Notes under the pieces: generated by a model | Told to the model about the DNA's origin: nothing | Databases searched by the model: none | Seen by the model: the letters and a program-made list of their open reading frames with translations, nothing else | Part shown: positions 51,376 to 60,359 of the stretch, in pieces | Layout of the letters: every line of letters starts with the position of its first letter | Numbering within the stretch: position 1 is the stretch's first letter | Source: RYN-133 sp963708645 | Lineage (GTDB): Bacteria > Actinomycetota > Actinomycetes > Mycobacteriales > Jatrophihabitantaceae | NCBI GenBank assembly: GCA_963708645.1 | Contig: CAVPTA010000014.1 | Location: 124,001 to 188,000, forward strand | Direction of reading: 5' to 3' | DNA: 64,000 nucleotides | Translations under genes and position numbers: made by a program

Positions 51376-51767
51376 TACTCGAACAGCAGGCCGCCCACGT
51401 TGAACAGCACCGTGGCCGCGCCGACGATCACGAGCCACACCTGCACGAACGCGAACCCGAGTGCGGTCAGCGAAGCGGCCGCGGCCAGACCGAGCGGCCA
51501 GTACGAGCCCGGCGAGAAGAAGCCCAGCTCGCCCGCCGCCTCGGCGATCTCGGCGTCGGCCCGGTCTTCGGGCCGCGGGTCGATGCGCCGCGACACGAAC
51601 CAGAAGAACGAGCCCGAAATGCCGAACAGGCCGCCGCACAGGATGAGCGCGGCGAAGCCGGCCCACTCGATGCGTCCGGTGTCGCTGTGGGTCCAGGTGC
51701 CGTAGACGGCCGCAGCGACCCAGCAGAACAGGGCCACAGCCAGGAAGATGCGGGCTTCGATCTTCAT
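51342..51767 (-). CDS. ctaF: Cytochrome aa3 oxidase subunit IV (actinobacterial CtaF)
   Basis: Membrane protein of 141 residues with four helices: IFLAVALFCWVAAAVYGTW, FAALILCGGLFGISGSFFWF, then YWPLGLAAAASLTALGFAF and VWLVIVGAATVLFNVGGLLFE. RRIDPRPEDRADAEIAEAAGELGFFSPGSYWP is the diagnostic CtaF loop. It stabilises the aa3 oxidase. ATG at 51767, 3 bases after ctaC. Together ctaC-ctaF match Rv2200c-Rv2199c. Confidence 0.92.
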   Translation of the reverse strand: MKIEARIFLAVALFCWVAAAVYGTWTHSDTGRIEWAGFAALILCGGLFGISGSFFWFVSRRIDPRPEDRADAEIAEAAGELGFFSPGSYWPLGLAAAASLTALGFAFVQVWLVIVGAATVLFNVGGLLFEYYSGGRRPAPR

Positions 51768-51770
51768 GCG

Positions 51771-52748
51771 TCAGCTCCCCGTGGAGGCGGTGCGTGCGGT
51801 GCGGTCAGTGTTGAACGGATGCGTCGTGGTCGCGTACGCGCCGCCCGGGACCTTTGCCGCCAGCAGGGCCTTCGACTGCCGTGCCGGGTCGTCCGGGCCG
51901 ATCTGCTTGAGCGCGGCGAGGTACTTGGTGAACACGTCCGGTGCGACGACACGCACTTCGAAGTTCATCTGCGAGTGGTAGGTGCCGCACAGCTCCGCGC
52001 ACCGACCGACGTAGCTGCCGTCAGTCGTCGGGGTGAACTGGAACCGGTTGTCGGACAGCCCGCTCGCCTGCTGCTGTGCCTGCGTGCCGTACGGGATCAC
52101 GTCGCGCTTGAACAGGAATTCCGGCACCCAGAAGGAGTGGATGACGTCGTCGGAGTGCTCGATGATCTGGATCGACTCGTTGTCGGGGATCACCAGGATC
52201 GGGATCTCTGAATCGCTACCGACGGTGCTCAGGTACAGCGGCGAGTTGCTGTCGCCGGTCGTCTGGTCGGTCTGGCCGGTGTAGGCCATCTGCTGGCCGT
52301 GGTAGGTGTGGTACTCGAACTGCCAGTTCCACTTGAACGCGTCGACCTGGATCAGCACGTCGGGGTTCTTCGACAGCTTGTTCACGTCGTCCTCGACGAC
52401 GACCGTGCGCCAGAACAGCACGAGGATGACGACGAACGGGACGATGACGCAGACCACCTCGATGAGGAGGTTGTACTTGGTCTGCCGTGGCAGCTTGTCG
52501 TCCTTCTTGCGGTACCGGATGCAGGCCCAGAAGATCAGGCCCCAGACGATCACGCCGAGGGCGAGCGCGGCCACGCCGGACCACGACCACAGCACCCGCA
52601 TCCGGGTCGCCTGTTGGGTGACGCCCGTCGGCCAGCCGAAGCGCAGATGCTTCTCCGCGTCGTGGAAGGAACACCCTGACAAAAGCAGGGTGGACGAGAC
52701 GAGGATGAGCGCGATCAGACCACCGCGCGTCCACCGGCTTCGCCGCAC
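51771..52748 (-). CDS. ctaC: Cytochrome aa3 oxidase subunit II (CuA)
   Basis: Membrane lipoprotein of 325 residues. A signal sequence with lipobox LLLSGC (Cys24 or so) precedes two helices (~55-80, ~95-120) and a periplasmic cupredoxin domain. The CuA site is GRCAELCGTYHSQM with its two Cys, His and Met, plus the upstream His in IHSFWVPEF. It takes electrons from QcrC. The GTG at 52748 is chosen because it gives an RR-containing signal peptide and has GAGAGG 9 bases upstream. Confidence 0.92.
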   Translation of the reverse strand: MRRSRWTRGGLIALILVSSTLLLSGCSFHDAEKHLRFGWPTGVTQQATRMRVLWSWSGVAALALGVIVWGLIFWACIRYRKKDDKLPRQTKYNLLIEVVCVIVPFVVILVLFWRTVVVEDDVNKLSKNPDVLIQVDAFKWNWQFEYHTYHGQQMAYTGQTDQTTGDSNSPLYLSTVGSDSEIPILVIPDNESIQIIEHSDDVIHSFWVPEFLFKRDVIPYGTQAQQQASGLSDNRFQFTPTTDGSYVGRCAELCGTYHSQMNFEVRVVAPDVFTKYLAALKQIGPDDPARQSKALLAAKVPGGAYATTTHPFNTDRTARTASTGS

Positions 52749-52863
52749 CTCGAACCGCCTCTCACACAGGGTTTCCAGCTCGTCTCGGAGCCTACTGGAC
52801 CCCAGCCGCGCCGCCGGGACGGGGTGACGGCGACCCGCCACACAGACAGGGATACTGGAGCAC

Positions 52864-54756
52864 GTGTGTGGACTGATCGGATTCCTGTCGGCCGACGGCT
52901 CGGCGAAGGCTGTCGAGGGCGCTGTCGACGGCTCGCTGACCGACATGCGCCACCGCGGCCCGGACGAGGGCGGCACGTGGGCAGACGACGACGCGGTGAT
53001 CGGCTTCCGGCGCCTGTCGATCATCGACATCGACCACTCGCACCAGCCGCTCCCCTGGCTCGACGGCCGCTACCACCTGATCTTCAACGGCGAGATCTAC
53101 AACTACGTCGAACTGCGCGAGCGGCTCGCGCGCGAGTTCGGCGTGGTCTTCGACACCGACGGTGACGGTGAAGCCATCGTCGCCGGCTACCACTACCTCG
53201 GCGAGAAGATCGTGCGCGAACTGCGCGGCATGTTCGCCTTCCTCATCTGGGACGCCCAGGAGCGGGTGCTGTTCGGTGCCCGCGACTGGTTCGGCATCAA
53301 GCCGCTCTATACCTATGCCGACGAGCGGGGCACCTTCTTCGCCAGCGAGAAGAAGTCTCTGCTGGACGTGGCCACCGATGCAGGCGGCGTCGACGAGACC
53401 GCGCTGCAGCACTACCTGACCCTGCAGTACGTCCCCGAGCCCGCGTCCATGCACGAGAACGTGCGCCGCATCGAATCCGGCACGTACTTCACGATGCGCC
53501 CCGGCGAGCAGGTTCACGCCCGACGCTATTTCCACCCCGACTTCGCGATCCGGCCCGTGCCCGACGCCGACAAGCTGTACCGCGAGATCGCCGATGCTCT
53601 CGAGGACTCCGTCGAGAAGCACATGCGCGCTGATGTGACCGTCGGTTCGTTCCTGTCCGGCGGCATCGACTCGACGGCGGTCGCTGCGCTTGCCAAACGG
53701 CACAACCCGAAGCTGCTCACCTTCACGACCGGGTTCGAACGCGAGGGCTACAGCGAGATCGACGTCGCCGCCGAATCGGCCGCCGCGATCGGCGTCGAGC
53801 ACATCACGAAGGTCGTCACGGCCGAAGAGATGATGGAGACACTGCCGCTGATCGTCTGGTATCTCGACGATCCCGTCGCCGACCCGGCGCTCGTGCCGCT
53901 GTACTTCATCGCGCGAGAAGCCCGCAAACACGTCAAGGTCGTGCTCTCCGGTGAAGGCGCCGACGAGTTGTTCGGCGGCTACACGATCTATCGCGAGCCG
54001 ATCTCGCTGCGGCCGTTCGACCACGTCCCATCGGTGATGAAGCGCGGGCTCGGCAAGTTGTCGACACGCATCCCCGAGGGCACGCGCGGCAAGGATCTGC
54101 TGCGCCGCGGCGCGATCGGGATCGAAGAGCGCTACTACGGCAACGCACGCATCTTCCGTCCGGACGAGATGGGCTTCTACAAGAAGTACGACCCGTCCGT
54201 GTCGTACATGGACGTGACCCGCAAGCTCTACGAGCAGACCACGCATCTCGACGGATCGACGCGCATGCAATACGTCGACCTGTTCACCTGGCTGCGCGGC
54301 GACATCCTCGTCAAGGCCGACAAGATGACGATGGCCAACTCGCTCGAGCTGCGGGTGCCGTTCCTCGACACGGTGGTCTTCGATGTCGGTTCGTCGATCC
54401 CGACCGACCTGAAGATCACGAAGGAGACGACGAAGTTCGCGCTGCGCCGTGCGCTCGAGATGATCGTGCCGGCGCACGTGCTCAACCGGCCCAAGCTCGG
54501 CTTCCCGGTGCCGATCCGGCACTGGCTCAAGGACGTCATGTACGACTGGGCACGCGAGATCATCACGTCCTCCCAGGCCGACGAGCTGATCGACAAGGGC
54601 GCCGTGCTGGCGCTGCTCGAGGCGCATCGCACCGGCCCGCACGATTACTCACGCAAGATCTGGACGCTGCTCGTCTTCCTCATCTGGCACGGCATCTTCG
54701 TCGAGGAGCGCATCCGTCCCGAGATCCCCGCGCCGGTCTATCCGGTCCGGCTCTGA
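52864..54756 (+). CDS. asnB: Asparagine synthase (glutamine-hydrolysing)
   Basis: Enzyme of 630 residues that amidates aspartate or a related carboxylate using glutamine. Cys2 (VCGLIGF) is the glutaminase nucleophile, and HRGPDEGG follows. The synthetase part has SGGIDS at 265-270 and LSGEGADELFGGY. The mycobacterial counterpart Rv2201 sits in the same place, divergent from ctaC. In some actinobacteria AsnB homologues amidate meso-DAP in peptidoglycan, so that role is possible. The GTG lies 7 bases after GATACT (leaderless), which fixes Cys at position 2. Confidence 0.92.
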   Translation: MCGLIGFLSADGSAKAVEGAVDGSLTDMRHRGPDEGGTWADDDAVIGFRRLSIIDIDHSHQPLPWLDGRYHLIFNGEIYNYVELRERLAREFGVVFDTDGDGEAIVAGYHYLGEKIVRELRGMFAFLIWDAQERVLFGARDWFGIKPLYTYADERGTFFASEKKSLLDVATDAGGVDETALQHYLTLQYVPEPASMHENVRRIESGTYFTMRPGEQVHARRYFHPDFAIRPVPDADKLYREIADALEDSVEKHMRADVTVGSFLSGGIDSTAVAALAKRHNPKLLTFTTGFEREGYSEIDVAAESAAAIGVEHITKVVTAEEMMETLPLIVWYLDDPVADPALVPLYFIAREARKHVKVVLSGEGADELFGGYTIYREPISLRPFDHVPSVMKRGLGKLSTRIPEGTRGKDLLRRGAIGIEERYYGNARIFRPDEMGFYKKYDPSVSYMDVTRKLYEQTTHLDGSTRMQYVDLFTWLRGDILVKADKMTMANSLELRVPFLDTVVFDVGSSIPTDLKITKETTKFALRRALEMIVPAHVLNRPKLGFPVPIRHWLKDVMYDWAREIITSSQADELIDKGAVLALLEAHRTGPHDYSRKIWTLLVFLIWHGIFVEERIRPEIPAPVYPVRL

Positions 54757-54810
54757 GCTGTTCGCCGCCGCCTTATCGGCCGCTTATGGATCGCGGCCGA
54801 CCATGATCGT

Positions 54811-55275
54811 GTGACCATCGCTCCGCCACAACGAGACCATCGTCTACCACTCGTCGCGGCTCTGCTGATCAGCGTCGTCGCCGGCCTCGTGCTCGGTGTC
54901 GCCGACCTCGTCGGCCAGTTGAATCTGCCCTACCCGTGGGCCGAGCTGGCCAATTCGGCGGCCGTCTGGTCGCTCGCCGCATTCGTGCTCGGGTGGGTGC
55001 TTCGCCTCGAGGCCGGGCCCAGCGCCGTCTGCGGCGCGCTGTTCCTGGTCATCGCCGTCGAGGCGTACTACCTGGCAACGATCGTCGCGCTGGGTGACAG
55101 CACCGAGAATCTGACATCGGCGGCGACCGTGCTGTGGCTCGTGCTCGGCGTGGGCGCCGGCACCCTGGCCGGCATCGCCGGCAGCATGGTCGCGTCGGCG
55201 AACCCGGCGTCGCGACTCAGTGGCGCGGCCCTCGCCGCGGGAGTGGTCGTGGTGGCCGTAGCTTGTACTGCATGA
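54811..55275 (+). CDS. Small polytopic membrane protein (DUF6518-like)
   Basis: Membrane protein of 154 residues with four to five helices: LPLVAALLISVVAGLVLGVADL, NSAAVWSLAAFVLGWVLR, AVCGALFLVIAVEAYYLATIV, VLWLVLGVGAGTLAGIAGSMV, and a last one ending ALAAGVVVVAVACTA. No function is known. The GTG start follows a CATGAT hexamer closely. The stop overlaps the SGNH lipoprotein gene (ATGA), so the two are coupled. Confidence 0.75.
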   Translation: MTIAPPQRDHRLPLVAALLISVVAGLVLGVADLVGQLNLPYPWAELANSAAVWSLAAFVLGWVLRLEAGPSAVCGALFLVIAVEAYYLATIVALGDSTENLTSAATVLWLVLGVGAGTLAGIAGSMVASANPASRLSGAALAAGVVVVAVACTA

Positions 55276-56231
55276 TCACCGCCCGCCGCGCCGTCGTCGC
55301 GGCGGGCGCGGTTGCGGTGCTCGCGGCGTGCACCAGTGCACCGACCGCGACACCTGCCACATCGACGCCACCGGCGTCGCATACGTCGACTTCGCAGCCG
55401 ACCTCCCCGATCGCGCCGCGCGCCAAGAACACAGGAAATCTGTACGTCTCGATCGGCGACTCGTACGCCGCCGGTTTTCAACCGACCGGACGCGGGCAGG
55501 GCCACACGACTCGCAACGGCTTCGCCTATCAAGCAGTGCCGCTGGCCGCGAAGAAGGGCTACCACCTGCGGCTGGTCAACTTCGGCTGCGCCGGAGCGAC
55601 GACTGCGTCCGTGTTGCACTCGCCCGGCTGCGTCACTCACTACCTCGGCCCAGGCGCGCCTGATTACCACCAGACGCAGGCCGATGCGGCCGTCGCGTTC
55701 GTCAAAGCACACCGTGGCCAGATTGCGTTAATCACCGTCTCGATCGGCGGGAACGACGTCACTCACTGCCAGACAGCCGCGAACGTCGTGTCCTGCGTGA
55801 CCGCTGCGCTCGCCGTCATCCGCCGTAACCTCGGCACGCTGGTGACACGCCTGCGATCCGCAGCAGGACCCACGACCACGATCGTCGGGACGACGTATCC
55901 GGACGTCTTCCTCGGCCGGGGCCTCTCGCCCGACTCGGCCGACCAGCGCATCGCGAATTTGTCCATCCTCGGGTTCCGTGGCCTGATCAACCCCGCGCTG
56001 CAATCGGTGTACGCGACAGTGCACGGCAAGTTCGCCGACGTGACTGCGGCAACCGGCGCCTACATCCCCCTGCACAGAACGACGAAGCTGGCGCCGTACG
56101 GCACCGTTCCGGTCGCGGTAGCGGACGTGTGCCGGCTGACCTACTTCTGCCAGTACGAGGACATCCATCCCCGCACCGCCGGATACGCGATCATCGCGCG
56201 GTTGGTGGTCGGACTGCTGCCGCAGCGCTAG
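55272..56231 (+). CDS. SGNH/GDSL hydrolase lipoprotein
   Basis: Exported protein of 319 residues. The signal peptide ends in a lipobox (AVLAAC), followed by a Thr/Ser/Pro-rich linker (~21-52). The SGNH hydrolase domain has the block I nucleophile Ser in YVSIGDSYAAGFQ, block III SIGGNDVTHC, and block V in YEDIHPRTAGYA with the catalytic Asp and His. Paired cysteines are typical of secreted actinobacterial lipases/esterases (Rv0518-like). It is coupled to the membrane protein upstream and overlaps the convergent DUF1697 gene by 4 bases. Confidence 0.85.
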   Translation: MITARRAVVAAGAVAVLAACTSAPTATPATSTPPASHTSTSQPTSPIAPRAKNTGNLYVSIGDSYAAGFQPTGRGQGHTTRNGFAYQAVPLAAKKGYHLRLVNFGCAGATTASVLHSPGCVTHYLGPGAPDYHQTQADAAVAFVKAHRGQIALITVSIGGNDVTHCQTAANVVSCVTAALAVIRRNLGTLVTRLRSAAGPTTTIVGTTYPDVFLGRGLSPDSADQRIANLSILGFRGLINPALQSVYATVHGKFADVTAATGAYIPLHRTTKLAPYGTVPVAVADVCRLTYFCQYEDIHPRTAGYAIIARLVVGLLPQR

Positions 56232-56755
56232 AGCTTCGCCGTTAGCCGTTCGAGCATGGTGGTGTTGCGTGCCGTCGTCGGGTTGTCCGGGAGCGCTTCT
56301 AGCCACCGCCGTGGACCGAGCGTTGTTTCGGGCGAGCGTGAGCGGACGAGCCAGTGGATGTCACGTCCGATGACCACGACCTCGTCGTGATCGTTGGTGA
56401 GCGCTTCGACGCGACGCTTGTCGATGGCCGACATCGGTCGGAGTGTCAGCAGTGCGAAGTGCGTGTGCCCGGGCGCGATCGTCCCGAACGGTTTGTCGCG
56501 GGCGAGCGCTTGCACTTGACGTGATGTACGCACGAACGTCGTCAGTTCCATGCCGAACTCGTCCTCCAACGCAGCCCGGATCGGTGCTTCGTGAGCCGCG
56601 GCCGGGCCGGTGGCGCTGAAGGTCAGATTGCCGGAGTTCACGTAGCTGCCCACATCGGTGTAGCCGAGTCGGTCGAGCACGTCTCGTGCCTGCGCCATCG
56701 CGACCCGTCGCGAGCCGACGTTGACCGCGCGGAGGAACGCCACGTAGCGCGCCAT
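56228..56755 (-). CDS. DUF1697 family protein
   Basis: Protein of 175 residues with the DUF1697 layout: RYVAFLRAVNVGSRRVAMAQ, LGYTDVGSYVNSGNLTFSA, LEDEFGMELTTFVRTSRQVQALA and a tail with TTARNTTMLERLTAKL. The family is widespread and uncharacterised. ATG start at 56755. It lies 12 bases after adoK on the same strand. Confidence 0.85.
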   Translation of the reverse strand: MARYVAFLRAVNVGSRRVAMAQARDVLDRLGYTDVGSYVNSGNLTFSATGPAAAHEAPIRAALEDEFGMELTTFVRTSRQVQALARDKPFGTIAPGHTHFALLTLRPMSAIDKRRVEALTNDHDEVVVIGRDIHWLVRSRSPETTLGPRRWLEALPDNPTTARNTTMLERLTAKL

Positions 56756-56767
56756 CGCCCTATGTGC

Positions 56768-57748
56768 TCAGGGCAGGTGCGGCGCGATGTCGGCGGCGGC
56801 CTCGTCACCGTAGGACTCGGCGAGGCGCTCGGCGAAGTCGGCCGGCTTGACCTGGTACTCCTGCGTGCCGACGGTTTCGAGGACCAGGGTCGCCAGCAGG
56901 CTGCCGACCTGGGCCGCGCGCTCCCACGACAGGCCCCACTCGCGAGCCATCAGCAAACCGGCGCGGAAGCCGTCGCCGACTCCGGTCGGATCGGCCTTTG
57001 CGCGTTCCTTGGCCACGGGCACCCGCACCGGCTCGAGGTCGCGTCCGACGATCTCGACGCCCTTCGAGCCGAGCGTCGTGACGCGCACGTTCACCATTGC
57101 CATCACGTCGGCCTCGGACCGTCCGGTCTTCGACTCGAGCAGGCTCTTCTCGTACTCGTTCGTGAACAGGATGTCTGCGCCGTCGATGATGCCGAGCATC
57201 TGCTCGCTGGTCATGCGAGCGATCTGCTGCGACGGATCGGCCGCGAACCGGTAGCCGAGCTCGCGGCACTCGGCGCTGTGCTGGGCCATCGCCGCAGGGT
57301 CGTAGGCGCTGATCAGTGCGAGGTGCGCTCCGGTCTTCTCCCACGCGTCACGAAGTTCGATCTTGGCCGCTTCGGCCATCGCACCCGCGTAGAACGAGCC
57401 GATCTGGCACATCTGCTCGTCGGTCGTGCAGACGAATCGCGCCGTGTGATGGTCGGGCGAGACGTAGACGTAGTCGCAGTTCACGCCGCTGTCGGTCAGC
57501 CAGCGCCGGTAGTCGTCGAAGTCGGCGCCGACGGCACCGATCAGCACCGGGTCGCCGCCGAGCTGAGCCATGCCGTAACAGATGTTGGGCGCGACACCGC
57601 CGCGTCGGATCACCAGGTCGTCGACGAGGAACGACAGCGAGACGTTGTGCAGCTGATCGGCGACCAGCTGCTCGGTGAACTTGCCCGGGAAGTGCATCAA
57701 GTGGTCGGTCGCGATCGACCCGGCTACCAGAACCGGCACGGCAAGCAC
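56768..57748 (-). CDS. adoK: Adenosine kinase (PfkB family, AdoK type)
   Basis: PfkB-family kinase of 326 residues. The sequence parallels mycobacterial AdoK (Rv2202c): VAGSIATDHLMHFPGKFTEQL, SFLVDDLVIRRGGVAPNICYG, YRFAADPSQQIARM, LFTNEYEKSLLESKTG, and the anion hole DPTGVGDGFRAG with catalytic Asp259. It phosphorylates adenosine to AMP in purine salvage. GTG at 57748 is used; a GTG three codons later is possible. In the same locus as asnB and an IscA-type gene, as in M. tuberculosis. Confidence 0.9.
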   Translation of the reverse strand: MLAVPVLVAGSIATDHLMHFPGKFTEQLVADQLHNVSLSFLVDDLVIRRGGVAPNICYGMAQLGGDPVLIGAVGADFDDYRRWLTDSGVNCDYVYVSPDHHTARFVCTTDEQMCQIGSFYAGAMAEAAKIELRDAWEKTGAHLALISAYDPAAMAQHSAECRELGYRFAADPSQQIARMTSEQMLGIIDGADILFTNEYEKSLLESKTGRSEADVMAMVNVRVTTLGSKGVEIVGRDLEPVRVPVAKERAKADPTGVGDGFRAGLLMAREWGLSWERAAQVGSLLATLVLETVGTQEYQVKPADFAERLAESYGDEAAADIAPHLP

Positions 57749-57777
57749 CTACCTCAGCTGAGTGCGAACATGACGAC

Positions 57778-57806
57778 GGCCGGGCCTGTTACTACAGGAC
57801 CCGGCC
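57778..57806 (-). terminator. Hairpin after the IscA/ErpA-like gene
   Basis: Two 12-13-base arms (57778-57789 and 57794-57806, one bulged A) enclose a four-base loop. It begins 16 bases beyond the stop of the ErpA-like gene on the minus strand and lies upstream of adoK. A factor-independent terminator is likely. Confidence 0.75.
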
Positions 57807-57821
57807 GGTCAGGTGCGAAGA

Positions 57822-58205
57822 CTATCCGCAGAACGAGTTGCCACAGGCACAGCCGCCCGAGGCATTGGGGTTGTCGATGGTGAAGCCCTGCTGCTCGATC
57901 GTGTCGGTGAAGTCGATCGTGGCGCCGCCGAGGTAGGGCGCGCTCATGCGGTCGACGACGACCGGAACGCTGCTCAGATCGAGCTCGAGGTCACCGTCGA
58001 GGCTGCGCTCGTCGAAGAAGAGCTGGTACTGCAGCCCGGAGCAACCGCCCGGCTGCACGGCAACGCGCAGCCGCAGATCGTCACGGCCCTCTTGATCCAG
58101 CAGCGCACGCACCTTGACGGCGGCGCCTTCGGTCAGTGCCAAGGACGGCGCAACCTGCTCGGGGGCGCTCGTCAGCTCGATGGATGTGGACTCAGTGGTG
58201 GTCAT
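57822..58205 (-). CDS. erpA: Iron-sulfur cluster insertion protein (ErpA/HesB type)
   Basis: A-type carrier protein of 127 residues. The three conserved cysteines are visible: Cys55 in QPGGCSGLQYQL, and the C-terminal CACGNSFCG (Cys121 and Cys126, with Cys119 as an extra). These bridge a Fe-S cluster during delivery to apoproteins. Counterpart of Rv2204c. ATG at 58205 has GGGAG 7 bases upstream. Likely clients in this window are the QcrA Rieske protein and others (inference). Confidence 0.88.
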   Translation of the reverse strand: MTTTESTSIELTSAPEQVAPSLALTEGAAVKVRALLDQEGRDDLRLRVAVQPGGCSGLQYQLFFDERSLDGDLELDLSSVPVVVDRMSAPYLGGATIDFTDTIEQQGFTIDNPNASGGCACGNSFCG

Positions 58206-58350
58206 CAGACTCCCAGCTCAACTCGGGTACAACTCCCGGACTCTATGGGCGACAACGAACCCGTCCGGGACAGCTATTCCATGGTAACCGTTGTTCCCAC
58301 GACGGCGGGCGGATCGGGTCGACCGCGCGCCGCCACGTATTCTCTGCGGT

Positions 58351-58962
58351 GTGAATCTGGGGAAGCGTCGAGTCGAGGTCGAGCCGGAAGCCGAGGCGGC
58401 GTCCGACACGCCGCTCGAGACACCGGCTGCCGGCAAGGGACGGCCGACGCCGAAGCGCCGCGACACCGTCGGTCAGCGGGGGCCGGTATCCGCGCCGAAG
58501 ACCCGTAAAGAGGCCTACGCGCGCCAGAAGGAAATGGCCAAGGCCCAGAAGACGGCCCGAAGCACCCCGGCCAAGAACCTCACCGTCGCCCAGCGCCGCG
58601 AACTGCTGCGTCAGGGTGATCCGTCGGTGCTCCCGCGCCGCGACCAGGGCCAGACCCGCAAACTGGCGCGCGACTACGTCGACTCGCACCGGATGTTCAG
58701 CAACTACCTGCTCATCCTGTTCCCGCTGATCATCGTCGGATACGCCCTGCCGATCCTGCAGATCGCCGTCCTGGTTTTGTTCATCGCGCTGCTCGTCGAG
58801 TGGTATCTCACCGGCCGTCGCATCGTGGGAATGGCCCGCGAGCGCTACGGCAAGGCCGAGGGTGGCCCGATGACGATCGGTTTCTACGCCGGTTCGCGGG
58901 CCTATCTGCCGCGCCGCTGGCGCCTGCCTGCGCCGCAGGTCGAGCGCGGCGCCGACATCTGA
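58351..58962 (+). CDS. DUF3043 membrane protein
   Basis: Protein of 203 residues. A long basic, Lys/Arg/Pro-rich cytoplasmic N-terminus (~1-115, with KTRKEAYARQKEMAKAQK and RRELLRQGDPSVLPRRDQG) is followed by two helices (LLILFPLIIVGYALPIL, AVLVLFIALLVEWYL). The tail reads GFYAGSRAYLPRRWRLPAP. This is the conserved actinobacterial DUF3043 family with no known role. The GTG lies 7 bases after TATTCT (leaderless). Divergent from erpA, with a 145-base spacer. Confidence 0.85.
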   Translation: MNLGKRRVEVEPEAEAASDTPLETPAAGKGRPTPKRRDTVGQRGPVSAPKTRKEAYARQKEMAKAQKTARSTPAKNLTVAQRRELLRQGDPSVLPRRDQGQTRKLARDYVDSHRMFSNYLLILFPLIIVGYALPILQIAVLVLFIALLVEWYLTGRRIVGMARERYGKAEGGPMTIGFYAGSRAYLPRRWRLPAPQVERGADI

Positions 58963-59009
58963 CCTCAAGAAACCCTCAAGTCTGGCGCAGGCCGGCCGAA
59001 CAAGAGGGT

Positions 59010-59714
59010 ATGGACGTCGCTTTTCTCCGGAACGTTCTCCGCCGATCCCGTGGCGGACGTCACCGCGGTGCCGAGGTCATCGACATGGCGGCCCCGTCTG
59101 CGGTCTTTCGCCACGCCGGCGGCACGGTGCTGTTCAGTTCCGTGCTGCCGATGACCGCGTTCTACCTGGCCCTCGACGCGTTCGGGCTCAATGCGGCGAT
59201 CTGCGCGACCCTCGCGTGGTACTACGGCGGCGTGGCGGTGCGTCTGGCGCGCCGCCGTCCGGTCGTGGGCGCCATGCTGCTCGGCGCCGGGCTGATGACG
59301 ATCCGCGCCGTGGTCGCGATCTGGACCGGCAGCGCGTTCGTGTTCTTCCTGCAACCGGTCGCCGGCACGGTCGCCACGGCGACCTCGTTCGCGCTGACCG
59401 CCCTCGCCGGACGCCCGCTCGCCGAACGCCTGGCCCACGACTTCGTCCCGGTACCGCCGGAGCTGACAAGCCGGCTGCACGCGAGCCGCTTCTTCAACTA
59501 CACGTCCCTCATGTGGGGGCTCGTGTACGGGATCAACGCGGCCGGCACCGTCTGGCTGCTCGTCTACTCGTCCCTGAACTCGTTCGTGCTGATGAAGACG
59601 CTGCTCTCGCCGCTGCTGACCGGTGTCGCCATCGCGGCGACCTACCTCGTGCTGCGGCGCACGCTGCGGCGCGAAGGTGTGCGCCTGCGCTGGGGCTCAG
59701 CCGCCGCCGTCTAG
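59010..59714 (+). CDS. VC0807-domain membrane protein
   Basis: Polytopic membrane protein of 234 residues with about six helices. The middle reads FSSVLPMTAFYLALDAFGLNAAICATLAWYYGG-type sequence, then LLGAGLMTIRAVVAIWTGS and FFNYTSLMWGLVYGINAAGTVWLL. This resembles the VC0807/intracellular-septation-A-like group without defined function. ATG at 59010 with AAGAGGG just upstream. Its 3' end overlaps the response regulator gene by 18 bases (convergent). Confidence 0.75.
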   Translation: MDVAFLRNVLRRSRGGRHRGAEVIDMAAPSAVFRHAGGTVLFSSVLPMTAFYLALDAFGLNAAICATLAWYYGGVAVRLARRRPVVGAMLLGAGLMTIRAVVAIWTGSAFVFFLQPVAGTVATATSFALTALAGRPLAERLAHDFVPVPPELTSRLHASRFFNYTSLMWGLVYGINAAGTVWLLVYSSLNSFVLMKTLLSPLLTGVAIAATYLVLRRTLRREGVRLRWGSAAAV

Positions 59715-60359
59715 ATAGGCCAGCACCGCGAGCACGCGACGGTTGTCGTCCTCGGACTGCGGCAGCCCCAACTTCATGAAAATGCTGTTGGTGTGCTTGC
59801 TCACGGCCTTCTCGGACACGTACATCCGCGCTGCAATGGCCGCGTTCGAACGGCCCTGCGCCATGTACTCGAGGACTTCGCGTTCGCGTGCTGTCAGGGT
59901 CGCGATGGGCTGATCGGACGCGCGCCGGCTGAGCAGTTGCGCGACGACTTCGGGATCCATCGCGGTCCCGCCGCCGGCAACCTGCCGCACCGCGTCGATG
60001 AACTGGGCGACGTTGAAGACACGGTCCTTGAGCAGGTACCCGACCCCGCCGGACCGGTCAGCCAGCAGTTCGCGCGCGTAGAGCTGTTCGACGTACTGCG
60101 ACAGGACGAGCACGGGCAGGCCGGGTACCTCGGCGCGGGCCTGGATCGCAGCGCGCAGTCCTTCGTCGGTGAACGTCGGTGGCAGCCGCACATCGACCAC
60201 GGCGACGTCGGGCCGCTGGGTCACCAGAGCACGCAACAACGACGGACCGTTGTCGACGGCCTCGACGACCTCGAAGTCGTGGGCCTCGAGCAGGCGGATC
60301 AGTCCGTCTCGGAGAAGGGCGAGGTCTTCGGCGAGGACGGTGCGGAGACGGGTGCGCAC
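59697..60359 (-). CDS. NarL/LuxR-family response regulator
   Basis: Two-domain regulator of 220 residues. The receiver domain (~4-125) has VLAEDLALLRDGL, phospho-acceptor Asp in VAVVDVRLPP, and switch Thr/Ser and Lys in VLVLSQYVEQ and YLLKDRV. The C-terminal LuxR helix-turn-helix (~155-215) has LTAREREVLEYMAQGRSNAA and VSEKAVSKHTNSIFMKLG. The GTG at 60359 lies 6 bases after TATGGT on the minus strand. It overlaps the histidine kinase gene by 61 bases, so it belongs to the same system. Confidence 0.88.
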   Translation of the reverse strand: MRTRLRTVLAEDLALLRDGLIRLLEAHDFEVVEAVDNGPSLLRALVTQRPDVAVVDVRLPPTFTDEGLRAAIQARAEVPGLPVLVLSQYVEQLYARELLADRSGGVGYLLKDRVFNVAQFIDAVRQVAGGGTAMDPEVVAQLLSRRASDQPIATLTAREREVLEYMAQGRSNAAIAARMYVSEKAVSKHTNSIFMKLGLPQSEDDNRRVLAVLAYLDGGG

